DNA of 64,000 bases from Paraburkholderia heleia NBRC 101817 (GCF_000739775.1 NZ_BBJH01000018.1:38577-102576); one strand, 5' to 3'. Positions 16,413 to 27,969 are shown, numbered from the stretch's first letter. A program made the numbers and translations. The notes: generated by a model from the sequence alone, not told the origin.

Positions 16413-18035
16413 CTACTGCACCACGACGCTCGCGAAGTTCTGACGGCCGAACGGGCTCACCTGATAGCCGCTCACGTTGGTGCGCGTGATGGCGGAGGCG
16501 GTCGGGTAGCCAAGCGGAATCCACAGGGCCTGGTCGTGGATGATCTGCTGGGCAGCTTCGTAGAGCTTCACGCGCCTCGCCTGATCGGCGGTGGCCTTGC
16601 CTTCGGCGATCAGCTTGTCGAGCCGGGGATCGCAAAAGCGCGCGAAGTTGATGCCCGACTGCACCGCATTGCAGCTAAAGAGCGGCGAGAGATAGTTGTC
16701 GGGGTCGCCGTTGTCGCCGGCCCAGCCCATGAAGAGCGTGTCGTGCTGACCTTGCTTGGCCTCTTTGATCAGCTCGCCCCACTCGATCACCTTGATGTCG
16801 GCCTTCACGCCGATCTTCGCGAAATCGGCCTGCAAAAGCTCCGCGCCCGCGCGCGGGTTCGGGTTCAGTACGCTGCCGTTCGGACGCACCCAGATCGTCG
16901 TCGCGAAGCCGTTGGGCAAGCCCGCGTCGGCGAGCAGCTGCTTCGCCTTCGCCGGGTCATACGGATAGGGCTGGATCGACTTGTCGTAGCCCCAGGTGAT
17001 GGGCGGCCAGGGGTTCGTCGCAGGCGTGGCGGTATTATCGAAAACCGCCTTCAGGTAGGTCGCGCGGTCGAACGCCATGTTCAGCGCCTGGCGCACCTTC
17101 TGGTTGTCGAGCGGCTTCTTCTGCGTGTTGAGCGCGACGAACGCCGTCATGAACGCGGGCGTCTGCACTACCTTGAGCGACTTGTCGTCCTTCGCCGCGG
17201 CCACGTCCTGGGGTTTGGGCGAGAGCGCGATCTGGCATTCGCCGGCCTTCACCTTCTGCGCGCGCACGGCGGCGTCGGGCGTGATTGCGTAGATCAGGCG
17301 GTCCACCTTCGGCTTCGGCCCCCAGTAGGCCGGGTTCACGTCGTAGCGGATCACCGCGTCCTTCGTGTAGCTCTTGAGCGTGAACGGGCCCGTGCCCACC
17401 GGCTTCGCGTTGAGATCGACCTGCTTGCCGGCCTTGAGCAACTGGTCGGCGTACTCGGAGGAGTAGATCGATGCGAAGCCCATCGTGAGGATCGAGAGGA
17501 ACGTGGCGTTCGGCTCGTTGAGTTCGAACTTCACCGTGTTCGCATCGACCTTCGTGACCGCCTTCACAAGTTTCACGAGGCCCATCGACTGAGCGTGCGG
17601 GAAGCCGCTCGCGCCGGCCACCTTGTGCCACGGATTGTTCGCGTCGAGCATGCGATCGAACGTGAAGACCACGTCGTCGGCGTCGAGCGTGCGCGTGGGC
17701 TTGAACCATTCGGTCGTCTGGAACGCCACGTCGGGTCGCAAATGGAACGTGTAGGTCAGGCCGTCGGCGCTCACTTCCCACTTGTCCGCGAGCGCGGGCA
17801 CGACCTTCTTCTGCGCTTCGTCATAGGCCACGAGCGAATTGAAGATGACGTCGGCGGACGCGTTGGTCGTGACGAGCGAGTTGAACTGCACGACGTCGAA
17901 GCCGTCGGGACTCGACTCGGTGCAGACCGTCAGCGGTTTGGCGAGCGCGGGCGCGGGCGCGAGCGCGGCGCCAAGCGCGGTCGCGAGCACGAAAGCCGGC
18001 ACGAGCGTGCGCGCGGTGGGCGAGGTGAAGCGCAT
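16413..18035 (-). CDS. Peptide/oligopeptide ABC transporter periplasmic binding protein (DppA/SBP family 5)
   Basis: A 540-residue family-5 extracellular solute-binding protein. A signal peptide spans about 1-32 (ending APALA). The mature start KPLTVCTESSPDGFDVVQ and the segment LADKWEVSADGLTYTFHLRPDV are characteristic of dipeptide and oligopeptide binding proteins, as is GWAGDNGDPDNYLSPLF near residue 430. It would deliver peptides to a Dpp/Opp-type permease, but no permease or ATPase genes are next to it. The start at 18035 has GGAG upstream. Specificity cannot be read. Confidence 0.92.
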   Translation of the reverse strand: MRFTSPTARTLVPAFVLATALGAALAPAPALAKPLTVCTESSPDGFDVVQFNSLVTTNASADVIFNSLVAYDEAQKKVVPALADKWEVSADGLTYTFHLRPDVAFQTTEWFKPTRTLDADDVVFTFDRMLDANNPWHKVAGASGFPHAQSMGLVKLVKAVTKVDANTVKFELNEPNATFLSILTMGFASIYSSEYADQLLKAGKQVDLNAKPVGTGPFTLKSYTKDAVIRYDVNPAYWGPKPKVDRLIYAITPDAAVRAQKVKAGECQIALSPKPQDVAAAKDDKSLKVVQTPAFMTAFVALNTQKKPLDNQKVRQALNMAFDRATYLKAVFDNTATPATNPWPPITWGYDKSIQPYPYDPAKAKQLLADAGLPNGFATTIWVRPNGSVLNPNPRAGAELLQADFAKIGVKADIKVIEWGELIKEAKQGQHDTLFMGWAGDNGDPDNYLSPLFSCNAVQSGINFARFCDPRLDKLIAEGKATADQARRVKLYEAAQQIIHDQALWIPLGYPTASAITRTNVSGYQVSPFGRQNFASVVVQ

Positions 18036-18213
18036 GGGATCTCCGTGGTTCTTCGGTGGCGGGCGGCGCCCCGTTTGGTTCGATTCGGGAGAGGCGAGAA
18101 GGCTCGGAAGGGCGCCCGGACGAGCCAAGCTTATCGAAGGGAAATTGCCGAGACAACCATTTAATCGACATGCCCATATGGCATGGGGGCGCCGTGCGGC
18201 AAGCAGAGGCGGC

Positions 18214-18990
18214 TCAGTGGCTCGCCGCGCGCGGCTTGCGCGGCGCCTTTTCGAACACGCGGTCGTAGACCCAGCGCGGCAGCGCGCGCAGCATCGTGGC
18301 GGCCACGCGCATCGGCCAGGGGAACACCGCGAACGACGTGCCGCGCGCGATCGCTTGCGCCGTCTTCGAGGCGAACCGGTCGGCGTCCATCAGGAAGGGC
18401 ATGCGGTAGGGGTTCTTCGCCGTCATCGGCGTGCGGATATAGCCGGGCGCGATGGTGACCACGGGCACGCCGAACGGGCGCATTTCCACGCGCAGCGCTT
18501 CGAGATAGGCGAGCGCCGCGGCCTTCGACGCGCTGTAGGCGCCCGAGCCCGGCAACCCGCGCACGCCGGCCACGCTCGCGATGCCGACGAGCGTGCCGCG
18601 CCTTGCCTGTGCCATCGCCGAGGCGAACGGCTCGAAGGTGGCGACCATGCCGAAGTAGTTGGTGTCCATCACGTCGCGGAACGTGGCGAGATCGCCTTCG
18701 CCCGTGAGCACGCCGCGGCTCACGCCGGCATTGGCGATCACGATGTCGGGCATGCCATGCCGGGCGATGAAGTCGCGCGCGGCGGCGGCGAGCGCATCGG
18801 CGTCGCGCACGTCGGCGGGATAGATGGAAACGGGGTGGTCGGGGTGGGACTGCCGGAAGCCGGCAAGGGCCTCGCCGCGGCGCGCGACGAGCCCGAGGAC
18901 GGCGCCCTGCCGCGCATATTCGGCGGCGAGCGCGGCGCCAATGCCGCTCGACGCGCCGGTGATGAAGACCTTCAGAGGCGCGTCTTGCAT
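18214..18990 (-). CDS. SDR family oxidoreductase
   Basis: A 258-residue classical short-chain dehydrogenase. The cofactor motif is VFITGASSGIGAALA, with the NAG motif in VIANAGVSRG, catalytic Ser in GIASVAGVRGLPGSG, Tyr-x-x-x-Lys in AYSASKAAALAY, and APGYIRTPMT after it. The C terminus continues into a membrane-like stretch. An alternative GTG start at 19005 overlaps the dsbA stop by four bases; the ATG at 18990 is used because it sits right before the Rossmann strand. It is the last gene of the argS-SPOR-dsbA-SDR block. Substrate unknown. Confidence 0.88.
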   Translation of the reverse strand: MQDAPLKVFITGASSGIGAALAAEYARQGAVLGLVARRGEALAGFRQSHPDHPVSIYPADVRDADALAAAARDFIARHGMPDIVIANAGVSRGVLTGEGDLATFRDVMDTNYFGMVATFEPFASAMAQARRGTLVGIASVAGVRGLPGSGAYSASKAAALAYLEALRVEMRPFGVPVVTIAPGYIRTPMTAKNPYRMPFLMDADRFASKTAQAIARGTSFAVFPWPMRVAATMLRALPRWVYDRVFEKAPRKPRAASH

Positions 18991-19001
18991 GGCGCGGTTT
19001 C

Positions 19002-19655
19002 TCACATCTTCTTCGCGCGGATCTGCGAGATGATGAAGTCCATCACCTGGGTCGTGCCCGGCAGCGCCTTGTCTTCCGGACCCTGGACCATGGCCGGGCC
19101 GGTCTCGTATTTGCCCTGGATGGCGATGGTCGGCACGCCGTCGATCTTGTAGGCATCGAGCAGGGCCTTGTCGCGCTGCAACGCGCTCTGCGTCGAGAAC
19201 GAGTTGTAGGCTTCCATGTACTTCTTCGCATCCACGCCTTGCGTGGCGAGGAACTTCGCCTGGTCTTCCGGCGTGAGCAGGTAGTTCTTGTTCACGTGGA
19301 TTTCGTGGAACACGACCGGCGTGAGCTTCTGGGCGAGGCCGAGCGCGTCGAGTGCGTAGTACATCTTCGAGTGCGGGATGAAATCGTCACGGAATGCCAC
19401 CGGCACGCGCTTGAACACGACGTCCGGGCCCTGTTTCTTGATCCACGCTTCGAGATAGGGGTCGAACGCGTTGCAGTGCGGGCAGCCGTACCAGAAGAAC
19501 TCGATCACGGAGATCTTGCCCGCGGGCACGTCGAGCGCCTGGGGCGCCTTCAGGACCGTGTAGTCCTTGCCGGCCACGGGCGCCTCGGCCGAGGCGTGGG
19601 CCACGCTGGCGATCAGCGAAAGCGAGAGAAAAAGCGTACCGAGAAGTCGTTTCAT
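19002..19655 (-). CDS. dsbA: Thiol:disulfide interchange protein DsbA
   Basis: A 217-residue periplasmic oxidoreductase. Signal peptide is about residues 1-22 (MKRLLGTLFLSLSLIASVAHA). The thioredoxin-fold active site is C58-P-H-C61 inside FFWYGCPHC, identical to canonical DsbA, and the cis-proline loop is DGVPTIAIQ. It forms disulfides in exported proteins and is re-oxidised by DsbB, which is not encoded here. The start at 19655 fits the signal peptide better than the upstream in-frame ATG. Downstream of a SPOR-domain gene. Confidence 0.95.
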   Translation of the reverse strand: MKRLLGTLFLSLSLIASVAHASAEAPVAGKDYTVLKAPQALDVPAGKISVIEFFWYGCPHCNAFDPYLEAWIKKQGPDVVFKRVPVAFRDDFIPHSKMYYALDALGLAQKLTPVVFHEIHVNKNYLLTPEDQAKFLATQGVDAKKYMEAYNSFSTQSALQRDKALLDAYKIDGVPTIAIQGKYETGPAMVQGPEDKALPGTTQVMDFIISQIRAKKM

Positions 19656-19870
19656 GGCGTAGGAATCCACTGTTCTTGGACCGGCGGCGGCCGGCTATCT
19701 GCCGCAGGACGCCGTTGGCGCGAAGTTTGTGCAAAGCTGGCGCGTGCGGGTGCTGCGCGGGTGTTGCTGGTTGACGGACTCCGCGCCGCGCGCCACGGCC
19801 CGGCCTCACGCGAACGCCGCTGGGCTGCGGCTTCGGTGGGCGGGCGCGCGGTGCGCGGCGCGGACGGCGA

Positions 19871-20707
19871 TTACTGCTTCGTGAAGCGGATGACCGCTGT
19901 ATCGATACCGGCGTCGGACAGGCGTTGACGCGTCGAGTTCATATCGTCGAACTTCGTGAACGGACCGATGCGCACGCGATAGTACGTCACGCCGCCGGCG
20001 TCGCGCTGCGTCACTTTCGACTCGAACCCCTGGAACGCGAGGCGCGCACGCTGCTGCTCGGCGTCGCCCGACGTCTTGTAGGCGCCCACCTGCAGGAAGT
20101 AGCCGGTGTTGGCGTCGCCGGGTGCGGGCGCGACGCTGCCGGGCTTGGCGGCCGGGGGCGTCGGCACCGCATTGGCGGGCTTCTGCGGCGGGTTGTTCGC
20201 GAGGATCTGCGCCGGGTTGGTTGTCGCGTTGTTCGTCGAATTGCCAGCGGACTGCGGCTTCCTCGCGATCGCCGTGCCGCTCGTGACGTTTTCGCCCGTC
20301 GACGGTTGCGGCGCGACGGCCACGCCGTTGTTGGCGGCGTTGCTGTTCGAACCCGAAGGCGGCACTTCCACGATCTGCGGCTCTTCGAGCATGCCCGAGG
20401 ATTGCGACTGGTTCGTGGTCTGGCCCGGCGCCGTATTGGGCGGCGTGCTTTGCGCGGCCTGCGGCACCGGCTGACCCGGCGACTTGCCCTGCAGCACGCG
20501 GTTCGGGTCGACCTGCTCGTTGTTCTGGCCGACGTCGGAAGCGGCCGGCGGCGCGACCTTCGAGACGAACGGCGTGGGCGCGCGCGTGATGTACAGCGCC
20601 ACCACCACCGCGATCGCAAGGCCGACGATCAGGCCCAGCACGATGCCGAGAAAGGTTCCCCCGGACTGCTTCGACTGCTGTTTCGTAGTGCGGCGCGGTT
20701 TTGCCAT
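19871..20707 (-). CDS. SPOR-domain membrane protein (FtsN/DedD-like)
   Basis: A 278-residue bitopic inner-membrane protein. A short basic cytoplasmic N terminus (MAKPRRTTKQQSK) precedes a single membrane helix (about 23-47). A long Pro/Ala/Gln/Asn-rich linker follows, then a C-terminal SPOR domain (about 200-275, with GYFLQVGAYKTSGDAEQQRA and YYRVRIGPF). SPOR domains bind denuded peptidoglycan at division sites, so a cell-division role like FtsN is likely. It lies 97 bp downstream of argS and upstream of dsbA, an order conserved in Burkholderia relatives. Confidence 0.92.
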   Translation of the reverse strand: MAKPRRTTKQQSKQSGGTFLGIVLGLIVGLAIAVVVALYITRAPTPFVSKVAPPAASDVGQNNEQVDPNRVLQGKSPGQPVPQAAQSTPPNTAPGQTTNQSQSSGMLEEPQIVEVPPSGSNSNAANNGVAVAPQPSTGENVTSGTAIARKPQSAGNSTNNATTNPAQILANNPPQKPANAVPTPPAAKPGSVAPAPGDANTGYFLQVGAYKTSGDAEQQRARLAFQGFESKVTQRDAGGVTYYRVRIGPFTKFDDMNSTRQRLSDAGIDTAVIRFTKQ

Positions 20708-20804
20708 CGTCTGAATCACCTGCAAACAAGAGAATCCTGGAATGGCCGTCCGCGCGAGGCGGCGGCCCCAAACACGTTGCTGCGCGCGGGTCTCGCGCGT
20801 CTCG

Positions 20805-22589
20805 TTACATGCGCTCCGGCGCGGACACGCCGATCACGGCCAGGCCGTTCGCGAGCACCCGGCGCGTGGCCGCGAGGAGGGCGACGCGGGCGTCGCGTTC
20901 GGCGACGTCATCGACGAGAACGCGTTCGGCATTGTAGAACGAGTGAAACTCAGCGGCGAGTTCGCGCAGGTAGAACGCCACCGCGTGCGGCGCGAGTTCG
21001 CCGGCGGCATGCGTGAGCATGTCGGGGAATTCACCGAGTTTCGCGATGAGCGCGAGCGCGCGCTCGCTGGCAAGCGGCGCGAGATCGACCTTGGGCAGCG
21101 CGGCCGGATCGCCGCCGAACTTGCCCTGCCAGTCGCCGAGAATCGACGAGATGCGCGCATGCGCGTACTGCACGTAGTACACCGGGTTCTCGTCGTTTTC
21201 CTTCAGCGCGAGGTCGATGTCGAACACGAATTCGGTATCGGCCTTGCGCGAGATGAGGAAAAAGCGCACGGCGTCGCGGCCGCGGCGGATTGTCGCCTCG
21301 TCGAGCAGGTCGGGCGAGACTTCGCTGCCCGGGTTCGCGCCGCCCGACCATTCGATCAGGTCGCGCACGGTCACGTAGCTGCCCGCGCGCTTGGAGATCT
21401 TCACTTCCTGACCGTCGCGCATCACCGTGACCATCTTGTGCAGCACGTAGTCGGGATAGCCCTTCGGAATGCCGATGCCGAGCGCCTGCAGGCCCGCGCG
21501 CACACGCGCGATGGTGCCGTGGTGATCGGAGCCCTGGATGTTGATGACCTTCGTGAAGCCGCGCTCCCACTTGGTGACGTGGTAGGCCACGTCGGGCAGG
21601 AAGTAGGTGTAGGTGCCGTCGGACTTGCGCATCACGCGGTCCTTGTCGTCGCCGTAGTCGGTGGTCTTGAGCCACAGCGCGCCTTCCTGCTCGTAAGTCT
21701 GTCCCGAAGCGACCAGCGCCTCGACGGTCTTCTCGACGCGGCCTTCCGTGTACAGCGACGATTCGAGGTAGTAGCGGTCGAACTTCACGCCGAACGCCTG
21801 CAGGTCGAGATCCTGTTCGTGGCGCAGATAGGCCACGGCGAAACGGCGGATCGCTTCGAGGTTCCCAGGGTCCTTTTCGCCCGTCACGGGCTCGCCGTCC
21901 TTGGCCGCGACGGTTTCGCCCGCGAGGTAGTCGCGCGCGATGTCGGCGATGTATTCGCCGTTGTAGGCCGCTTCGGGCCATTCGGCGTCGCCGGGCTTGA
22001 GGCCGCGTGCGCGCGCCTGGGTGGAGAGGGCGAGGTTGCCGATCTGCACGCCCGCGTCGTTGTAGTAGAACTCGCGGTGCACGTCATAGCCCTGCGAGGC
22101 GAGCACGTTCGAGATGGCGTCGCCGAGCGCGGCCTGGCGGCCGTGGCCCACGTGCAGCGGGCCGGTAGGGTTGGCCGAGACGAACTCGACGAGCACGCGC
22201 TTGCCGGCTTCGCGCTGCGAACGGCCGAATGCCTCGCCCTGCTCGAACACGGCGCCGATCACGGCGCGCTTTGCATTCGCGGTGAGACGCAGGTTGATGA
22301 AGCCGGGGCCGGCCACTTCGGCCGCCTCGACGAGGCCTGCGGCCTCTGCCTGGGCGAGCACGGCGTCGACGATCTGCTGGGCGAGCTGGCGCGGGTTCGC
22401 GCGCATGGGCTTGGCGAGCTGCATCGCGACGTTGCAGGCGACGTCGCCGTGGGCGGCGACCTTGGGGCGCTCGAGCGTGATCGCGGGCACGACGAATGCG
22501 GCTTCGCTCGCGCCTTCGGTGGCCTTCGCCACCTGGGCTATGGCTTGCGCGAGCAGGGTCTCCAGGGTGTGTTTCTGTGCGGGCAGCAT
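20805..22589 (-). CDS. argS: Arginyl-tRNA synthetase
   Basis: A 594-residue class I synthetase that charges tRNA-Arg. The HIGH-type motif is HVGH at residues 146-149 within NPTGPLHVGHGR. FYYNDAGVQ, YFLPDVAYHVTKWERGF, NIQGSDHHGTI and the KMSKS-like VKISKRAG follow. The C-terminal DALR anticodon-binding domain includes YVQYAHARISSI and ends VIGVSAPERM. Length is typical. It heads a minus-strand block with the SPOR protein, dsbA and the SDR gene. Confidence 0.97.
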   Translation of the reverse strand: MLPAQKHTLETLLAQAIAQVAKATEGASEAAFVVPAITLERPKVAAHGDVACNVAMQLAKPMRANPRQLAQQIVDAVLAQAEAAGLVEAAEVAGPGFINLRLTANAKRAVIGAVFEQGEAFGRSQREAGKRVLVEFVSANPTGPLHVGHGRQAALGDAISNVLASQGYDVHREFYYNDAGVQIGNLALSTQARARGLKPGDAEWPEAAYNGEYIADIARDYLAGETVAAKDGEPVTGEKDPGNLEAIRRFAVAYLRHEQDLDLQAFGVKFDRYYLESSLYTEGRVEKTVEALVASGQTYEQEGALWLKTTDYGDDKDRVMRKSDGTYTYFLPDVAYHVTKWERGFTKVINIQGSDHHGTIARVRAGLQALGIGIPKGYPDYVLHKMVTVMRDGQEVKISKRAGSYVTVRDLIEWSGGANPGSEVSPDLLDEATIRRGRDAVRFFLISRKADTEFVFDIDLALKENDENPVYYVQYAHARISSILGDWQGKFGGDPAALPKVDLAPLASERALALIAKLGEFPDMLTHAAGELAPHAVAFYLRELAAEFHSFYNAERVLVDDVAERDARVALLAATRRVLANGLAVIGVSAPERM

Positions 22590-22946
22590 GCTGGTTGCAA
22601 GTCCTGTGCGGGTAATGGGATGCGGGGCCGGCGCCTGGGGGCGTCACCACGGGCATCGCCCCTGGCTTGCCGGCGCCGGCCGCCGGATACGGGTGAGGGC
22701 GCCAGCCTCGCGGCGGGCCACCTGCCATGCGCAATGCACGGGGGACCTCGTTGCGGCAGGCGGCGTGGCGGCGTACCAGACGCCAGAACGTCCGGGCGCC
22801 GCGCCCTGCGTGTAATTCCGTCCTGACGGATTTTAGCAGGTGCTAATATGTGAAATGAGGTAGCGCGACATGGACCGCCTTGGCCTGTCTGGCTTCGCAG
22901 GCCGGAATGTCACGCGCAGATCCAGAAAATCATAAAGGGAACAGAC
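22590..22946. other. Divergent intergenic region argS/DUF1840
   Basis: A 357-bp gap between argS and the DUF1840 gene. It is GC-rich except for the last 120 bp. The only clear elements are a -10-like TAATAT and an overlapping small palindrome near 22834-22849. No small gene is supported. Confidence 0.5.
22823..22849 (+). promoter_or_regulatory. Possible promoter with overlapping palindrome, upstream of DUF1840
   Basis: TAATAT at 22844-22849 is a good -10 hexamer; CTGACG at 22823-22828 is a weak -35 at a short 15-bp spacing. The 12-bp palindrome TAGCAGGTGCTA (22834-22845) touches the -10 and could be an operator. Motif evidence only. Confidence 0.35.
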
Positions 22947-23273
22947 ATGCTGGTTACTTTCAAATGTCACGCGGCGCCTGACGTCACAATGCTGGAGAAC
23001 CTCGCACAATACCTTCTCGGCATCATCGGCAAGCGGCTCGGCGCGCGCGGCGTGATCACCCATGACGAACTCGATGCCGCCATCACCAAGCTCGAAGCGG
23101 CCATCGCTACGGACAAGAAGGAGCGCCACGAGCAGGAAGGCCACTTTCACGAAGGCGAAGATGACCACGCGCATCACGAACTGCCGGTCGGCCTCGCGCA
23201 ACGCGCCTTTCCGTTCCTCGATATGCTGCGCGCCGCGAAGAAGGAAGACAACGACGTTTTGTGGGGCATTTGA
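22947..23273 (+). CDS. DUF1840 family small protein
   Basis: A 108-residue protein matching the DUF1840 family: MLVTFKCHAAPDVTMLENLA at the start, then an acidic/His-rich middle (HEQEGHFHEGEDDHAHHE) and LAQRAFPFLDMLRAAKK near the end. Function is unknown; the family is nearly restricted to beta-proteobacteria. The His/Glu/Asp-rich stretch at about 63-80 could bind metal, which is speculation. An AAAGGGA ribosome site precedes the ATG. Single gene followed by a strong terminator. Confidence 0.88.
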   Translation: MLVTFKCHAAPDVTMLENLAQYLLGIIGKRLGARGVITHDELDAAITKLEAAIATDKKERHEQEGHFHEGEDDHAHHELPVGLAQRAFPFLDMLRAAKKEDNDVLWGI

Positions 23274-23392
23274 GCTCCGTGCCTGATGACGTCCCTGTAT
23301 GACACGCCTGGGCGCGGGGTCGCGCCGTCGCCATGGTACGCAGCATCCAGCCCGTGAGGGCCGCGCTGCCTGCCCGGACTGAATCGACGCTC

Positions 23393-23434
23393 CAAAAGCA
23401 AAGAGCCCGCAATGTTGCGGGCTCTTTGCTTTTG
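23393..23434. terminator. Long bidirectional terminator hairpin
   Basis: A perfect 20-bp inverted repeat (23393-23412 with 23415-23434) around a two-base TG loop. The stem contains a GC-rich core (GAGCCCGCAA) flanked by A/T-rich arms (CTTTGCTTTTG), so it can end transcription from either side. It lies between the convergent DUF1840 gene and a small exported-protein gene. Confidence 0.85.
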
Positions 23435-23451
23435 AGCACCTGTGGCTCGCC

Positions 23452-23655
23452 TTACTCGCTGGCAGCCGCCGGTTCGGCAGCGGAAGCCTCTGACTTCTTC
23501 ATCTTCTTTTTCTTCGGTTTCTTCACGTGCTTTTCGGTGGGCGCCGAATACGACGTCGCCGGGCTCGCCTGCTCCGGCGCGGCCGGCTGGGCGAACGACG
23601 GCTGCGCAAGCGCCGCGACGCCGAAGGCGGTCAACATCAACATCAGCTTCTTCAT
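23452..23655 (-). CDS. Small lysine-rich exported protein
   Basis: A 67-residue protein. Residues 1-22 form a signal peptide (MKKLMLMLTAFGVAALAQPSFA). The mature part is about 45 residues, Pro/Ala/Ser-rich, with a highly basic centre (KHVKKPKKKKMKK) and an acidic/Ala tail. No family is recognisable. It follows a GGAG-type site and ends just before a strong bidirectional terminator, which supports a real transcription unit. Possibly an envelope or nucleic-acid/LPS-binding peptide; unknown. Confidence 0.7.
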   Translation of the reverse strand: MKKLMLMLTAFGVAALAQPSFAQPAAPEQASPATSYSAPTEKHVKKPKKKKMKKSEASAAEPAAASE

Positions 23656-23901
23656 ACGATTTCTCCGTCGAGGTTGCTTCGATTTTGCGTTTTAAGGATT
23701 GGCTGATGATCAAGCCGGCGCGGCCTTGCCGCATGTGGCCGGGTGTCATGCAGACGATACCGGGTCTTGCCGGGCCATCTTACAAAGCCGAAAAATCGTG
23801 CGCGCGTAATCTTCATCTTGCCGGATGGCGTATGTCGGGCGACGACAACAGGGGAGCCCGACGCGAGAAAGCGCGCCGCCCGCGGCGGCGCGCCGTACGG
23901 C

Positions 23902-26619
<2,718 letters not shown>

Positions 26620-26680
26620 GGCGTGGGACCGGATCGTATGGGGTTGGAGCGGGACTCGGAAGCCGCGATCGAATCTGCCT

Positions 26681-26720
26681 TCAGGTGGCTTCTGGTGGCT
26701 TCGGGTGGCTTCAGGCGGCT
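26681..26720. repeat. Four 10-bp tandem repeats between the two metH genes
   Basis: Four consecutive 10-mers (TCAGGTGGCT, TCTGGTGGCT, TCGGGTGGCT, TCAGGCGGCT) occupy 26681-26720. The fourth overlaps the stop codon and last codons of the upstream metH gene (stop at 26711-26713). The array lies in the 91-bp spacer separating the two methionine synthase genes. Confidence 0.85.
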
Positions 26721-27802
26721 TCGCGATACTGGCCGGGCCAGCGGCGCGGCTTGACCCCGGCGAGCGCCCTGGCAATGGCCGCGATGTGCTCGGGCGTCGT
26801 GCCGCAGCAGCCGCCCGCCACGTTGACGAGACCGGCGCTCGCGAATTCCTTGAGCAGTGTCGAGGTATCGGCGGGCGTTTCGTCGAAGCCCGTGTCGCTC
26901 ATCGGGTTGGGCAGGCCCGCATTCGGATAGCACGAGACGTAGGTGTCGCAGAGCTTCGCAAGCTCGGCGATGTACGGGCGCATGAGCGCCGCGCCCAGCG
27001 CGCAGTTCAGGCCGAACGTGAGCGGCCTCGCGTGGCGCAGCGAGTTCCAGAACGCTTCGACGGTCTGGCCCGAGAGAATGCGGCCCGAGGCGTCGGTGAC
27101 GGTGCCCGAGATCATGATCGGCAGATTCTCGCCCGTGTCTTCGAAGAGCTGGTCGAGTGCGAACAGCGCGGCCTTGGCGTTGAGCGTGTCGAAGATCGTC
27201 TCGACGAGGAACAGGTCGCAGCCGCCTTCCATGAGCGCCTTCGCCTGCTCGTAGTACGCACGGCGCAGTTCTTCGAACGTCACGTTGCGCGCGCCCGGGT
27301 CGTTCACGTCGGGCGAAATGCTTGCCGTTTTCGGCGTCGGCCCGATCGCGCCCGCGGCGAAGCGCGGCTTGTCCGGCGTCGAATACTTGTCGCACGCGGC
27401 GCGCGCGAGCTTCGCCGACTCGACGTTCATCTCGATGGCGAGGTCGCCCATGCCGTAATCGTCCTGGGCCACCGTGGTCGCGCCGAACGTGTTGGTCTCG
27501 ATGATGTCCGCCCCCGCCGCGAGATACTGCTCGTGAATCTCGCTGATGATCTGCGGCTGCGTGAGCGAGAGCAGTTCGTTGTTGCCCTTGATGTCGCGCG
27601 GGTAGTCCTTGAAGCGTTCGCCGCCGTTACCTCCGCCTTTACCTCGATAGGCGGCTTCGTCGAGCTTGTAGCGCTGGATCATCGTGCCCATCGCGCCGTC
27701 GAGGATCACGATACGCGAGGCGAGCAGCGCGGGAAGCGCTGCGCCGCGCGTGTATCTGGCGTCCCCGGCGGGGCGCGAGGCAAGGGCTGCGGGCTGGTTC
27801 AT
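26711..27802 (-). CDS. metH: Methionine synthase, N-terminal gene (homocysteine-binding domain)
   Basis: A 363-residue homocysteine S-methyltransferase domain. It starts with ILDGAMGTMIQRY, continues with ETNTFGATTVAQDDYG, and carries the zinc cysteines in TFGLNCALGA and VAGGCCGTTPEHI. It corresponds to the first module of one-piece MetH and would bind and activate homocysteine for the separately encoded B12 protein downstream. A -10-like TACAAT lies about 45 bp upstream of the ATG. I looked for a cobalamin or SAH riboswitch in the short leader and saw none. Confidence 0.95.
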   Translation of the reverse strand: MNQPAALASRPAGDARYTRGAALPALLASRIVILDGAMGTMIQRYKLDEAAYRGKGGGNGGERFKDYPRDIKGNNELLSLTQPQIISEIHEQYLAAGADIIETNTFGATTVAQDDYGMGDLAIEMNVESAKLARAACDKYSTPDKPRFAAGAIGPTPKTASISPDVNDPGARNVTFEELRRAYYEQAKALMEGGCDLFLVETIFDTLNAKAALFALDQLFEDTGENLPIMISGTVTDASGRILSGQTVEAFWNSLRHARPLTFGLNCALGAALMRPYIAELAKLCDTYVSCYPNAGLPNPMSDTGFDETPADTSTLLKEFASAGLVNVAGGCCGTTPEHIAAIARALAGVKPRRWPGQYREAA

Positions 27803-27845
27803 GAATCGCGGGCGGGCGTGGTGCCGGTTGAACTGGGAACCCCAC

Positions 27846-27851
27846 ATTGTA
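27846..27851 (-). promoter_or_regulatory. -10 element of a probable metH promoter
   Basis: On the minus strand this reads TACAAT, placing transcription start about 35 nt before the metH ATG. No good -35 hexamer stands 16-18 bp upstream, so an activator may be required or the call may be wrong. Confidence 0.4.
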
Positions 27852-27933
27852 GCCGCTGCGGCAACACCGCGCTGCGGGGCGTCGCGCGCGGGCAGCCGCT
27901 GCGGCGCCTGCCGGACAGCCGCAAGGGACGGCC

Positions 27934-27969
27934 AAAAGAAAACCCCGCCCGGCATGCCGGACGGGGTTT
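27934..27969 (-). terminator. Rho-independent terminator of the DUF3567 gene
   Basis: A long stem (27940-27969: AAACCCCG, one mismatch, then CCGGC and its complement around an AT loop) is followed on the minus strand by TTTTCTTTT. It lies 46 bp after the DUF3567 stop and separates that gene from metH. Confidence 0.85.

Noticed and set aside
27803..27900. Cobalamin or SAH riboswitch in front of metH
   Set aside because: The leader is only about 35-45 nt by the predicted -10, and none of the conserved riboswitch words is present.
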